DNA of 64,000 nucleotides from Streptomyces sp. NBC_00525 (GCF_036346595.1 NZ_CP107834.1:1736001-1800000); one strand, 5' to 3'; positions 16,765 through 24,329 are shown, numbered from the stretch's first letter. The notes: generated from the letters alone by a model not told the origin. Numbers and translations: made by a program.

Positions 16765-17562
16765 ATGCCCGCAGAAGCGACCAAGGGCACACCGTGCTGG
16801 GCCGACGCGACGTTCCCCGACCTGGAGGGCGCGAAACGCTTCTACGGTGAGCTGCTGGGCTGGACGTTCGGCGAGACGCAGGCCGAGTACGGCAACTACA
16901 CCCAGGCGTATCTGGGCGGCAAGGCGGTCGCCGCGCTGATCCCGCCGGGCCCCGGCGGGATGCCACCCGGCTGGTGCCTGTACCTGGCCTCGCCGGACGC
17001 GGCGGCCACCGCGTCGGAGATCCGCGAGCACGGTGGCACGGTGCTGGTGGAGCCCATGCGGGTCGGCGAGTTCGGCACGATGGTGCTGGCCCGCGATCCG
17101 GGCGGGGTGACCTTCGGCGTCTGGCAGCCCGGCACCCACAAGGGCTTCGAGGCGCGGACCGTGCCCGGCTCCTACAACTGGGCCGAGATCTTCACCCGCG
17201 AGCCGGCGAAGGCGGACGCCTTCTTCCCCGCGGTCTTCGGCTACGGCGTGAAGCGCATGGCGGACGACGCGGTCGACTTCACGCTCTACGACCTGGGCGC
17301 CGACCCGGTGCTGGGCCGGATGAGCATGACGGACGACTTCCCGCCGGACATGCCCTCGTACGTGAACGTGTACTTCTCGGTGGCCGACTGCGACGCGGCG
17401 GTGGAGAAGGCGAAGTCGCTGGGCGCGACACTGCGGTTCGGGCCGATGACGATCCCGTTCGGCAGGTTCGCCGCGCTCACGGACCCGCAGGGCGCGCCGT
17501 TCTCCCTGTTCGACAACGGCACGACGGCCGGCGAACCGCCCCGGCTGGAGGACGTGTCGTAG
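16765..17562 (+). CDS. VOC-family protein with two glyoxalase-like domains
   Basis: A 265-residue protein made of two tandem beta-alpha-beta-beta-beta modules, about residues 8-130 and 140-260. Each has the FYGELLGW or FFPAVFGYG lead and a closing DPxGxxF strand (RDPGGVTFGVWQ, TDPQGAPFSLFD). These fold into vicinal-oxygen-chelate proteins, but several expected metal ligands are not obvious, so it may bind a ligand rather than catalyse. ATG 16765 has GAGGAG upstream. It is convergent with an MFS gene. The function is unknown. Confidence 0.85.
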   Translation: MPAEATKGTPCWADATFPDLEGAKRFYGELLGWTFGETQAEYGNYTQAYLGGKAVAALIPPGPGGMPPGWCLYLASPDAAATASEIREHGGTVLVEPMRVGEFGTMVLARDPGGVTFGVWQPGTHKGFEARTVPGSYNWAEIFTREPAKADAFFPAVFGYGVKRMADDAVDFTLYDLGADPVLGRMSMTDDFPPDMPSYVNVYFSVADCDAAVEKAKSLGATLRFGPMTIPFGRFAALTDPQGAPFSLFDNGTTAGEPPRLEDVS

Positions 17563-17585
17563 CGGCTGCCGTCCCGGCCGCTACG
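17558..17585. terminator. Hairpin between convergent VOC and MFS genes
   Basis: CGTAGCGGC (17558-17566) pairs with GCCGCTACG (17577-17585) over a 10-nt loop. It includes both stop codons. There is no T tract. Confidence 0.5.
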
Positions 17586-18867
17586 GCTGGGGGTCGCGCG
17601 CGTCGTACCGGGTGAAGGCGGGCCAGCGCAGCGCCAGCAGCACCACCGCGAGGACGCAGGCGATGCCTCCCCCGGTCACGGCGAGGCCGGGGGAGGTCAG
17701 ATCGGCGGCGGACCCGGCGATGAAGTCCCCCAGCCGGGGCCCGCCGGCGACGACCACGATGAAGATCCCCTGGAGCCGGCCGCGCAGCTCGTCCGGGACG
17801 GCCGCCTGGAGCATGGTGTTGCGGAAGACCATGGACGTGTTGTCGGCGGCGCCGGCGAGCGCCAGGAACAGCAGCCCGAGCCAGAGCTGCCGGGTGAGCC
17901 CGAAGACGGCGATGGCCGCGCCCCAGCAGCCGACGGCGACGATCACCGCCAGCCCGTGCCGCCGGACGTTCCCCAGCCATCCGGAGAACACCCCGCCCAG
18001 CAGCGCCCCGAGCCCCGGCGCGGCGACGAGCAGCCCGGTGGTCTTGGCGTCGCCCCCGTACCAGAGGACGGCGACGACCGGGAAGAGGGCGCGGGGCTGG
18101 GCGAGCACCATGGCGCACAGGTCGCTGAGGAAGGTCATCCGCAGGTTGGGCCGGGTCCCGAGGAACCGCAGCCCGTCCAGCACGGAGGCCCGCTTCCGCC
18201 CCGCCGCCGCCTCGCGCTCGGGCAGCATCGAGGGCAGCCGCCACATGGCGTACAGGGAGGCGGTGAAGGCAACGGCGTCGACCCCGTAGGCGGCGCGGTA
18301 CCCCCACCACCCGACGATGAGCCCGCCGAGCATGGGCCCGACGAGGGCGCCGGTGGTGCTGGTCATCGAGTTCAGGGCGTTGGCGGCGGGCAGCTGTTCG
18401 GCCGGCAGCAGCCGGGCGATCATCGAGCTGCGCGCGGGCGAGTTGAGCGCGAAGCAGACGGCCTGGAGCGCGACGACCCCGTACAGCACCTCCACCCGCT
18501 CCAGGCCGGCGACGGTGACCGCGACCAGCAGCACCGACAGCACGAACGAGCCCAGCGCGCTGGCGAGCCCGAGCTTGCGGCGGTCCACGGTGTCCGCGAC
18601 GGCCCCGCCGTACAGGCCGAATACGACGAGCGGCACCAGCGAGCAGGCGCCGATGAGCCCCACGGAGAACGCGGACCCGGTCAGGTCGTACACCTGCAGC
18701 GAGACCGCGAGCGCGGTCATGCCCTGGCCCACCCAGGAGACGGTGTTCCCGAACCAGAGCCGCCGGTAGTCCGGGGAGGTCCGCAGCGGGGTCACATCGG
18801 CGAATATCCGCGCACGGGGCGCCGGCTCGGGGCCGCCCTCGGCGGGTTCGGTCAGGGGTTCGGTCAC
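17581..18867 (-). CDS. MFS exporter, EntS/MFS_3-like
   Basis: A 428-residue permease with about 12 hydrophobic segments. The sequence LRTSPDYRRLWFGNTVSWVGQGMTALAVSLQVYDLTGSA is the typical opening of MFS_3 efflux proteins (EntS-like), with the loop GGAVADTVDRRKLG. It exports small molecules. It lies 42 nt downstream of the TetR gene on the same strand, so read-through is likely; TACCAT 5 nt before GTG 18867 may give it a leaderless transcript of its own. The context makes it the export arm of the TetR module. Substrate unknown. Confidence 0.88.
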   Translation of the reverse strand: MTEPLTEPAEGGPEPAPRARIFADVTPLRTSPDYRRLWFGNTVSWVGQGMTALAVSLQVYDLTGSAFSVGLIGACSLVPLVVFGLYGGAVADTVDRRKLGLASALGSFVLSVLLVAVTVAGLERVEVLYGVVALQAVCFALNSPARSSMIARLLPAEQLPAANALNSMTSTTGALVGPMLGGLIVGWWGYRAAYGVDAVAFTASLYAMWRLPSMLPEREAAAGRKRASVLDGLRFLGTRPNLRMTFLSDLCAMVLAQPRALFPVVAVLWYGGDAKTTGLLVAAPGLGALLGGVFSGWLGNVRRHGLAVIVAVGCWGAAIAVFGLTRQLWLGLLFLALAGAADNTSMVFRNTMLQAAVPDELRGRLQGIFIVVVAGGPRLGDFIAGSAADLTSPGLAVTGGGIACVLAVVLLALRWPAFTRYDARDPQP

Positions 18868-18909
18868 GCGAAATGGTACCGACCGGCGCCGCGGCCCCTC
18901 GGCCCGCCG

Positions 18910-19539
18910 TCAGTTCCGGGGCGGAGTTACGGGCTCGGCCTCAGCGGCGCCCCCGTGGTGACCGGCGCGGTGGCCTGCGCGGTCCAGGAGCAGGTCGGCG
19001 GCCAGGGCGAGGACCTGCCCGCGGCTGCGGCCCTCGTGGTCGGCGGCCAGGAAGTGGGCGCCGATGGCCGTACAGAAGGCGAGCAGGCTGCGCGCCTCGA
19101 TCTCGTCCGGGTCGGCGCAGAACGTGCCGAACTCTTCGCGCAGCAGGGCCATGCGGCGGTTGTCGACGCGGCGCAGCCGCTCGGTGACCGCCTCGTCGTT
19201 GCGAGCCCAGGCGCGGATCGCGAGGTCGATGGGCAGCAGCCGATCGCCGGAGAAGGTGAGCGCGCCCGCCCGGCTGATCCTGGTCCGCGCATCGCCGCCC
19301 TCGCGATCGACGCGGTGGGCGACCTCGTCGGTGCTCTCCCGCTCCCAGGTGTCCAGCATGGCCTCCAGCAGTGCGCCGCGGTGGGCGAAGTGCCCGTAGA
19401 AGCCGCCCTTGGTGACACCCAGCCGCTTGGCCAGCACCTCGATGCGGACGGCGTCGGGGCCGCCGTCGACCAGGGCGCGCAGGCCCTCCTCGATCCATCG
19501 TTCACGCGGGGTCCGGACCGTAGCCACCGTGTGTCCCAC
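18910..19539 (-). CDS. TetR/AcrR-family regulator
   Basis: A 209-residue repressor type. The N-terminal helix-turn-helix reads ALVDGGPDAVRIEVLAKRLGVTKGGFYGHFAHRGALLEAML, the TetR signature. The C-terminal helical domain would bind the ligand; the tail is His/Ala-rich. GTG 19539 is used; GTG 19527 is an alternative with an AGGTGG element before it. Two identical-arm palindromes (19556-19571, 19591-19606) lie between it and the divergent DUF2867 operon. It probably represses both directions and itself. Confidence 0.92.
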   Translation of the reverse strand: MGHTVATVRTPRERWIEEGLRALVDGGPDAVRIEVLAKRLGVTKGGFYGHFAHRGALLEAMLDTWERESTDEVAHRVDREGGDARTRISRAGALTFSGDRLLPIDLAIRAWARNDEAVTERLRRVDNRRMALLREEFGTFCADPDEIEARSLLAFCTAIGAHFLAADHEGRSRGQVLALAADLLLDRAGHRAGHHGGAAEAEPVTPPRN

Positions 19540-19555
19540 CTCACATTTCGACGAG

Positions 19556-19571
19556 TATACGCCGCCGTATA
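19556..19571. promoter_or_regulatory. TetR operator candidate 1
   Basis: TATACG-CCGC-CGTATA, a perfect 6-bp-arm palindrome. It lies 17 nt from the TetR start codon. AT-rich against a GC-rich background. Confidence 0.8.
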
Positions 19572-19590
19572 AACAGCGTTACGCTCGATC

Positions 19591-19606
19591 TATACGCTAC
19601 CGTATA
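19591..19606. promoter_or_regulatory. TetR operator candidate 2
   Basis: TATACG-CTAC-CGTATA has the same arms as the first site, 35 bp away centre to centre. It sits 18 nt before the short ORF at 19625, over the expected rightward promoter. Confidence 0.8.
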
Positions 19607-19624
19607 CAAGACGGAGGCAGCGCG

Positions 19625-19711
19625 ATGACCATGGGTTCCGCCGACTTCGGCACAGGCTTCGGCGCACGTGAGCGCGCGTCGTACCGGCCCCTCCCCCACC
19701 GGGAACGGTAG
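19625..19711 (+). CDS. Possible 28-aa leader peptide upstream of the DUF2867 gene
   Basis: ATG 19625 is preceded by a strong GGAGG site (19613-19617) and encodes MTMGSADFGTGFGARERASY plus eight residues. Its TAG stop (19709-19711) overlaps the GGGAG site of the next gene, whose GTG follows 10 nt later. The ribosome site here is stronger than that of the main gene, so it could drive coupled translation. No homology is recognised, and it may have no function as a peptide. Confidence 0.45.
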   Translation: MTMGSADFGTGFGARERASYRPLPHRER

Positions 19712-19721
19712 GGAGCCGATC

Positions 19722-20369
19722 GTGGCCACCAGACTCCCCAACGACGCGCATGCCGCGCTTCCCTGGCGGATTCACGCGCTCACGCGCGACTTCGAGGTCG
19801 AGGATCTGTGGACCATCCGCACCCCCGGCGCCGGAGCGGACGACTTCCCCGCCGCCCTCACGGCCATGCGCGCACGGCGGCGCAGCCCGTTGCCGGTGCG
19901 GGCCCTGTTCGCGGTGCGCCGGAAGCTCGGCGCCCTCTTCGGCTGGGACGGGCCCGGCGCGGGAGCGGGGGGCCGGGGGCGCGCGGTGCTCGACCGGCTT
20001 CCCGACGACCTGCGCGCGACCACCCCCGGACCGGGCGCCGGGCTCGGTCCGCTCACGCCCGTCTACGTACTCGACGACGAGTGCGCCCTGGAGCTGGCGA
20101 ACAGGACCGTCCACGCCGTCATGCACCTCGGCTGGACACCGGCCGCGCAGGGCGGGCACGAGCTGCGCATGGCGGTGCTGGTCAGACCCAACGGCCTGCT
20201 CGGACGCCTCTACCTGGCCGCGATCACCCCGTTCCGGCGCCTGCTCGTGCTGCCGGCCTTCATCCGCCAGAGGGAGGACGCCTGGCAGGAGCGACGCGTC
20301 GCGGCCGGGAACGCCGTCGAACAGAACCCTGAGCATGTCACCGAATCACAGAGGCGGGATCTCCGTTGA
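19722..20369 (+). CDS. DUF2867 family protein
   Basis: A 215-residue soluble protein. LPWRIHALTRDFEVEDLWTI, RALFAVRRKLGALFGWD and LANRTVHAVMHLGW together match DUF2867 as I remember it; some members occur as a C-terminal domain on NAD-binding epimerase-like proteins. A late hydrophobic and basic segment (PNGLLGRLYLAAITPFRRLLVLPAF) could touch membrane. GTG 19722 has GGGAG upstream. Its TGA overlaps the TTG start of the methyltransferase by 4 nt. Function unknown; control by the divergent TetR is likely. Confidence 0.82.
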   Translation: MATRLPNDAHAALPWRIHALTRDFEVEDLWTIRTPGAGADDFPAALTAMRARRRSPLPVRALFAVRRKLGALFGWDGPGAGAGGRGRAVLDRLPDDLRATTPGPGAGLGPLTPVYVLDDECALELANRTVHAVMHLGWTPAAQGGHELRMAVLVRPNGLLGRLYLAAITPFRRLLVLPAFIRQREDAWQERRVAAGNAVEQNPEHVTESQRRDLR

Positions 20370-21148
20370 CCAGTGCAGCCGTTCACTACGACCAATTACT
20401 CGCCGCGCAGTACACCTGGATGCTCGGCGGTGACATCGGCGGCCTCGCCGCCGAACAGGAGACCTTGCTCCGGCGCCTCGGCGTGCGGCCGGGGCCGGAC
20501 GGGGGCCTGGCGGTGGACCTGGGGTGCGGGCCGGGCCAGCAGTCGCTGGCACTGGCCCGGATCGGCTTCGCGTCGGTGGTCGCCGTCGACACCAGCAAGG
20601 ATCTGCTGGACGAACTCGCGCTGCACGCGCGGGGTGAGGGCGCGACCGGGATCTCCCCCGTCCACGGCGACATCCGCGGCACGCTCCGGCGCGTGGCCCG
20701 CCCCGGCACGGTGGACGCGGTGGTGTGCATGGGCGACACGCTGCCACACCTTCCGGACAAGGCCGACGTGACCAGGCTCCTGGCCGACGTGGCGGACGCC
20801 CTCGCGCCGGGCGGCCGGTTCGTCGCGACCTACCGCGACCTCTCCCTGCGCCTGGAAGGCACCGACCGTTTCATCCCCGTCCGCAGCGACGAGGACCGCG
20901 TGCTCACCTGCTTCCTGGAGTACGTGGAGCACGACACCGTCATGGTCCACGACCTCCTGCACACCCGGTCGGGAGACACCTGGACCCAGCAGGTCGGCAG
21001 CTACCCCAAGCTGCGCATCGCCGCGGACTGGCTGACCGAGCAGTGCCGCACGGCCGGCCTGGAGGTCCACGACGACACGGAGGGTCCGCACGGCATGCGG
21101 CTCGTCCACGCCGTCAAGAACCGCGGCGGTGAACGATGCTCGGAGTGA
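20366..21148 (+). CDS. SAM-dependent class I methyltransferase with a TTA codon
   Basis: A 260-residue Rossmann methyltransferase. Motif I is AVDLGCGPGQQSLALARIG, followed by an acidic end of strand 2 (VVAVDTSKDLL), HGDIRGTL, and a DAVVCMGDTLPHL motif IV. The target is unknown, but small-molecule substrates are typical for this class. It starts at TTG 20366 within the upstream stop (TTGA), so translation is coupled. Codon 11 is TTA (20396-20398), needing the rare bldA tRNA, which would link it to development or stationary phase. The next gene overlaps by 13 nt. Confidence 0.87.
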   Translation: MTSAAVHYDQLLAAQYTWMLGGDIGGLAAEQETLLRRLGVRPGPDGGLAVDLGCGPGQQSLALARIGFASVVAVDTSKDLLDELALHARGEGATGISPVHGDIRGTLRRVARPGTVDAVVCMGDTLPHLPDKADVTRLLADVADALAPGGRFVATYRDLSLRLEGTDRFIPVRSDEDRVLTCFLEYVEHDTVMVHDLLHTRSGDTWTQQVGSYPKLRIAADWLTEQCRTAGLEVHDDTEGPHGMRLVHAVKNRGGERCSE

Positions 21149-21696
21149 CCCGCCCCAGGCGCCGGGGCGACCTGTTCGCCGGCCCGGAGAGCGAAAGCCG
21201 GTTCGCGAGCCCCGGCACCGACGGCGAACGCCGGATGCTGACCGACGTCCTGGCGGCCCAGCGTGTGACGTTGCGGCTGAAGTGCTCCGGTCTCGGGCCG
21301 GAGCTGGTCCTGCGGTCGGTGCGACCGTCCACGCTGTCGCTGCTCGGGCTGGTGCGGCACCTCGCGGACGTCGAGCGGCGCTGGTTCCGGCAGGTCCTGG
21401 CGGGAGAACCCGCGCCGCCCCGGTTCTCCGACGCCGCCAACCCCGACGGAGACTTCGAAGGCGCCCGCCCCGGCCCGGAGGTCGTCGAAGCCGCGTGGGA
21501 GGCATGGCACACGGAGGTCGCGTTCGCCGAGCACTTCACCGCACGGGCCCCCGATCTCGACGTCGAGGGCGAGGACACCTGGCGCGGCACGGTATCGCTG
21601 CGCTGGGTGCTCATCCACATGATCGAGGAGTACGCCCGCCACAACGGCCACGCCGACCTGCTCCGAGAACGCATCGACGGAACCATCGGCCTGTGA
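21136..21696 (+). CDS. DinB-family (DUF664) putative metal-dependent transferase
   Basis: A 186-residue four-helix-bundle protein. The motifs LLGLVRHLADVERRWFRQVL and LIHMIEEYARHNGHADLLRE place three histidines as expected for the DinB/DUF664 metal site. Relatives include mycothiol- and bacillithiol-dependent S-transferases, and actinomycetes use mycothiol, so a thiol transfer to an electrophile is plausible but unproven. It overlaps the methyltransferase end by 13 nt and closes the operon before a hairpin at 21709-21730. Confidence 0.85.
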   Translation: MLGVTRPRRRGDLFAGPESESRFASPGTDGERRMLTDVLAAQRVTLRLKCSGLGPELVLRSVRPSTLSLLGLVRHLADVERRWFRQVLAGEPAPPRFSDAANPDGDFEGARPGPEVVEAAWEAWHTEVAFAEHFTARAPDLDVEGEDTWRGTVSLRWVLIHMIEEYARHNGHADLLRERIDGTIGL

Positions 21697-21708
21697 AGCC
21701 ACAGAAAA

Positions 21709-21730
21709 GGCCCCCGCCTCGGCGGGGGCC
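21709..21730 (-). terminator. Intrinsic terminator
   Basis: GGCCCCCGCC (21709-21718) pairs with GGCGGGGGCC (21721-21730) around a 2-base spacer. On the minus strand it is followed by TTTTCT, so it best ends the tRNA transcript from 21850, while also lying after the DinB stop on the plus strand. Confidence 0.82.
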
Positions 21731-21776
21731 GCGCCGTCTCCCCTGGTTACACAGAGGAACCGGTTCTTCAATCAGG

Positions 21777-21850
21777 TGGGGCGGGTGGGACTCGAACCCA
21801 CGGCCGACGGATTATGAGTCCGCTGCTCTAACCGGCTGAGCTACCGCCCC
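21777..21850 (-). tRNA. tRNA with CAU anticodon (tRNA-Ile2 or elongator tRNA-Met)
   Basis: A 74-nt cloverleaf reads on the minus strand from GGGGCGGTAGCTCAG to CCCGCCCC plus discriminator A. The acceptor pairs GGGGCGG with CCGCCCC, the anticodon loop is CTCATAA, and the T arm has GTTCGAGTC. CCA is not encoded. The wobble pair at the top of the anticodon stem and the similarity to the E. coli CAU-Ile tRNA favour tRNA-Ile2, which needs lysidine, but elongator Met is not excluded by eye. Confidence 0.9.
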
Positions 21851-21987
21851 GTCTCGGCGTGGCGCGTACATGTGTGCGCACCGTCTGCCGCAGCATAGCC
21901 GGTCATACGATCTCCCGCTGCGGTTGGCCGGCTGCTGATGACCATGAAGACGGCGGGGTTCGCCGGGCGGTTCCTGGCACACGAAAA

Positions 21988-22007
21988 AGGACCCCGTACG
22001 GGGTCCT
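21988..22007 (-). terminator. Intrinsic terminator of the tRNA-Asn pair
   Basis: AGGACCCC-GTAC-GGGGTCCT is a perfect hairpin. On the minus strand it runs into TTTTT, 8 nt past the encoded CCA of the second tRNA-Asn. Confidence 0.88.
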
Positions 22008-22014
22008 CGTCCGT

Positions 22015-22090
22015 TGGCTCCCCCGACTGGACTCGAACCAGTAACCCTCCGGTTAACAGCCGAATGCTCTGCCAATTGAGCTACAGGGGA
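22015..22090 (-). tRNA. tRNA-Asn (anticodon GUU), CCA encoded
   Basis: On the minus strand TCCCCTGTAGCTCAATTGGC opens the molecule; the anticodon loop is CTGTTAA, and the acceptor strand CGGGGGA, discriminator G and an encoded CCA (22017-22015) close it. It is the downstream member of a tandem pair, 5 nt after the other copy, and is followed by a T-rich terminator. Confidence 0.93.
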
Positions 22091-22095
22091 TCGCG

Positions 22096-22168
22096 CTCCC
22101 CCGACTGGACTCGAACCAGTAACCTGCCGGTTAACAGCCGGCTGCTCTGCCAATTGAGCTACAGGGGA
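22096..22168 (-). tRNA. tRNA-Asn (anticodon GUU), CCA not encoded
   Basis: The same tRNA as the neighbour at 22015-22090, with compensating changes in the anticodon stem and its flanks (GCCGGCTGTTAACCGGC). It is 73 nt long with discriminator G, and the next bases do not give CCA. It is transcribed first. Confidence 0.93.
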
Positions 22169-22348
22169 TTGCTGCGGTGCCTCGAACGCACCTGCCTGGC
22201 GGATGCCGGGCGGCGCGCGCTCGCTGCGACACATACATTAGCGCAAGCAGGGGGGTGCTTTGCCAATCGGTATCGGCCGGGGTGATCTCGGGCGTCTGCG
22301 GGTAGGCGGGCAGCACACGTCGCACGGAGCGAAGGAAGGGTGGCACCC

Positions 22349-22654
22349 ATGCGGTACCGGCTCACGTTCATCGCCGGACTGGCCGTCGGTTACGTGCTCG
22401 GCACGCGGGCCGGGCGGGAGCGCTACGAGCAGCTGAAGAAGTCCGCGCGCCAGTTCGCCCAGAACCCGGCCGTGCGCAACACCTGCGAGACCGCGGCCCA
22501 GAGCGGCCGGGAGTTCGCGGGCAAGGCGTACCACGCGGTGGGCGAGAAGGTCGGCGACAAGGTGCCGCCCTCCGTGACCGACCGGGTGCGGTCGTTCCGG
22601 GGGCGCGGGGCCGGGAACGGCGTCGAGGACGACTGGGGGACGACGAACACCTAG
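22349..22654 (+). CDS. Small YtxH-like membrane-anchored protein
   Basis: A 101-residue protein with one N-terminal hydrophobic segment (LTFIAGLAVGYVLGTRAGRERY) followed by a charged helical domain. The GYVLG-TRAGRERYEQL pattern is common in actinobacterial YtxH-like proteins. ATG 22349 follows GAAGGAAGGG (22331-22340). Function unknown; membrane-associated, with the tail probably cytoplasmic. Confidence 0.8.
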   Translation: MRYRLTFIAGLAVGYVLGTRAGRERYEQLKKSARQFAQNPAVRNTCETAAQSGREFAGKAYHAVGEKVGDKVPPSVTDRVRSFRGRGAGNGVEDDWGTTNT

Positions 22655-22719
22655 CAGGCCCCCCGGGCCCGCCCACGCTTCTGCCGCGTCTCCGGTACGG
22701 CAAACCGCCGGGGGTGCGG

Positions 22720-22725
22720 CAGAAT
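22720..22725 (+). promoter_or_regulatory. Candidate -10 hexamer for leaderless FGGY gene
   Basis: CAGAAT is followed by 6 nt and ATG 22732; no ribosome site is present. Confidence 0.45.
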
Positions 22726-22731
22726 CTGTGT

Positions 22732-24177
22732 ATGGGCATAGTCGCCGGCTTGGACAGTTCTTCCGCGTTCACACACATCGTGGTCTGCGATACGGACACG
22801 GGCGCCGTACTGCGCGAGGGGTACGCCGCGCATCCGGTCGAGGCCAGGGCCACCGAGGTCGACCCGCAGGCATGGCTGCTCTCCCTCGGTGAGGCCGCCA
22901 CCGGCGGGCTGCTCGAAGGGGTGCAGGCGATCGGTGTCTCCGCGCAGCAGCACGGGCTCGTCCCGCTGGACCACCAGGGCAACCTCGTACGCCCGGCGCT
23001 GCTCGGCAACGACAAGCGGGCGCAGGCCGCCGCGGCCGATCTGATCGACGGGCTCGGCGGCCGGCAGTCCTGGGCCGAGGCGGTCGGCGCGGTGCCGCAG
23101 GCCGCGCAGCCGGTGGCGAAGCTGCGCTGGCTGGCCCGGAGCGAGCCGGAGCAGGCGCAGCGGGTGGCGGCGGTGCTCCAGCCGCACGACTGGCTGGTGT
23201 GGCAGCTGCTGGGCCGTCCGGCCCGGCGGACCACCGACCGGGGCGCCGCGTCCGGGACGGGGTACTGGTCGGCGGGGACGGAGTCCTACCGGCCGGATCT
23301 GGTGGAGCTGGCGCTCGGGCACCAGGCGGCGCTGCCCGAGGTGCTGGGCCCGTCCGACGCGGCCGGGACGACGCCGGAGGGGCTGCTCATCTCCGCCGGT
23401 ACCGGCGAGATCATGGCGGCGGCCTTCGGCCTGGGGGTCGGCGTCGGGGACGCGATCGTGTCGCTGGGGGCCTCGGGGTCCGTGATGGCGGTGCACCACG
23501 AGGCGCTGGCCGATCCGAGCGGGATGATCACCTCGTTCGCCGACGCGACGGGCATGCATCTGCCGGTGGTGCATACGTCCAACGCCGTACGCGCCCTGCG
23601 CGGCACCGCGGAGATGCTGGACGTGGAGGGGTTGGAGGCGCTGTCCGCGCTGGCCCTGAAGTCGACGGCGGGCTCCTCGGGGCTCGTCCTCCTGCCGTAC
23701 CTGGAGGGTGAGCGCACCCCGCGGCTGCCGCACACCGCGGGGACGCTGTGCGGGCTGCGGCGGGAGTCGATGAAGCCGGAGCATCTGGCGCGGGCCGCGT
23801 TCGAGGGGATGCTCTGCTCGCTGGCGGACGCGCTCGACGTGCTGCGCGGCCGGGGCGTGGCGGTGCGGCGGGTGTTCCTGCTGGGCGCGGCGGCCGAGCT
23901 GCCGGCCGTACAGCAGCTGGCCCCGGCGCTGCTGGGCACGCAGGTGGTCGTGCCGCAGCCCGCCCAGTACGCGGCGCTGGGCGCGGCCCGGCAGGCCGCC
24001 TGGGCGCTGGGGGTCTCGCAGGGGGCGCTCGACGGGCGCACTCCCCCGGCCTGGCGGGGCGCGGCGGCGCAGGTGCTGGAGCCGGGCGAGGAGCTGGCGG
24101 TGGGGCAGGCGGTGCGCCAGCAGTACATCGCGACGCGGGACCAGATCCACCCGGGCGCGTTCGACCTGGCACCCTGA
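22732..24177 (+). CDS. FGGY-family carbohydrate kinase homologue, altered active site
   Basis: A 481-residue member of the xylulokinase/FGGY fold: GLDSSSAFTHIVVCD at the N-terminus, VSAQQHGLVPLD, LGNDKRAQ, and LEGERTPRLPH with a C-terminal ATP-side domain. The segment that in xylulokinases reads GTGDN has GTGEI here (Glu226), replacing the catalytic Asp, and the N-terminal phosphate loop has His where Lys/Arg is usual. It may be a weak kinase, have changed chemistry, or be a sensor. No pentose genes are adjacent. ATG 22732 has CAGAAT 6 nt upstream. Confidence 0.85.
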   Translation: MGIVAGLDSSSAFTHIVVCDTDTGAVLREGYAAHPVEARATEVDPQAWLLSLGEAATGGLLEGVQAIGVSAQQHGLVPLDHQGNLVRPALLGNDKRAQAAAADLIDGLGGRQSWAEAVGAVPQAAQPVAKLRWLARSEPEQAQRVAAVLQPHDWLVWQLLGRPARRTTDRGAASGTGYWSAGTESYRPDLVELALGHQAALPEVLGPSDAAGTTPEGLLISAGTGEIMAAAFGLGVGVGDAIVSLGASGSVMAVHHEALADPSGMITSFADATGMHLPVVHTSNAVRALRGTAEMLDVEGLEALSALALKSTAGSSGLVLLPYLEGERTPRLPHTAGTLCGLRRESMKPEHLARAAFEGMLCSLADALDVLRGRGVAVRRVFLLGAAAELPAVQQLAPALLGTQVVVPQPAQYAALGAARQAAWALGVSQGALDGRTPPAWRGAAAQVLEPGEELAVGQAVRQQYIATRDQIHPGAFDLAP

Positions 24178-24329
24178 GTGCGGAGAGGACCGCGAAATTA
24201 TGGACCGGGTCTGTTTTTTGACCTGGACTTGAACAAAACCGTTCGCGGTCCCGGCAAGCGGTACCGGAAGATGGGTCGGCTCCCCCGACCTACGCCGACT
24301 CCGATCTTCGCCGACTCCGAGAGACACGC

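Noticed and set aside
21697..22348. Integrated element at the tRNA genes
   Set aside because: No integrase, excisionase or repeated tRNA 3-prime end was found within the window; only proximity suggests it.
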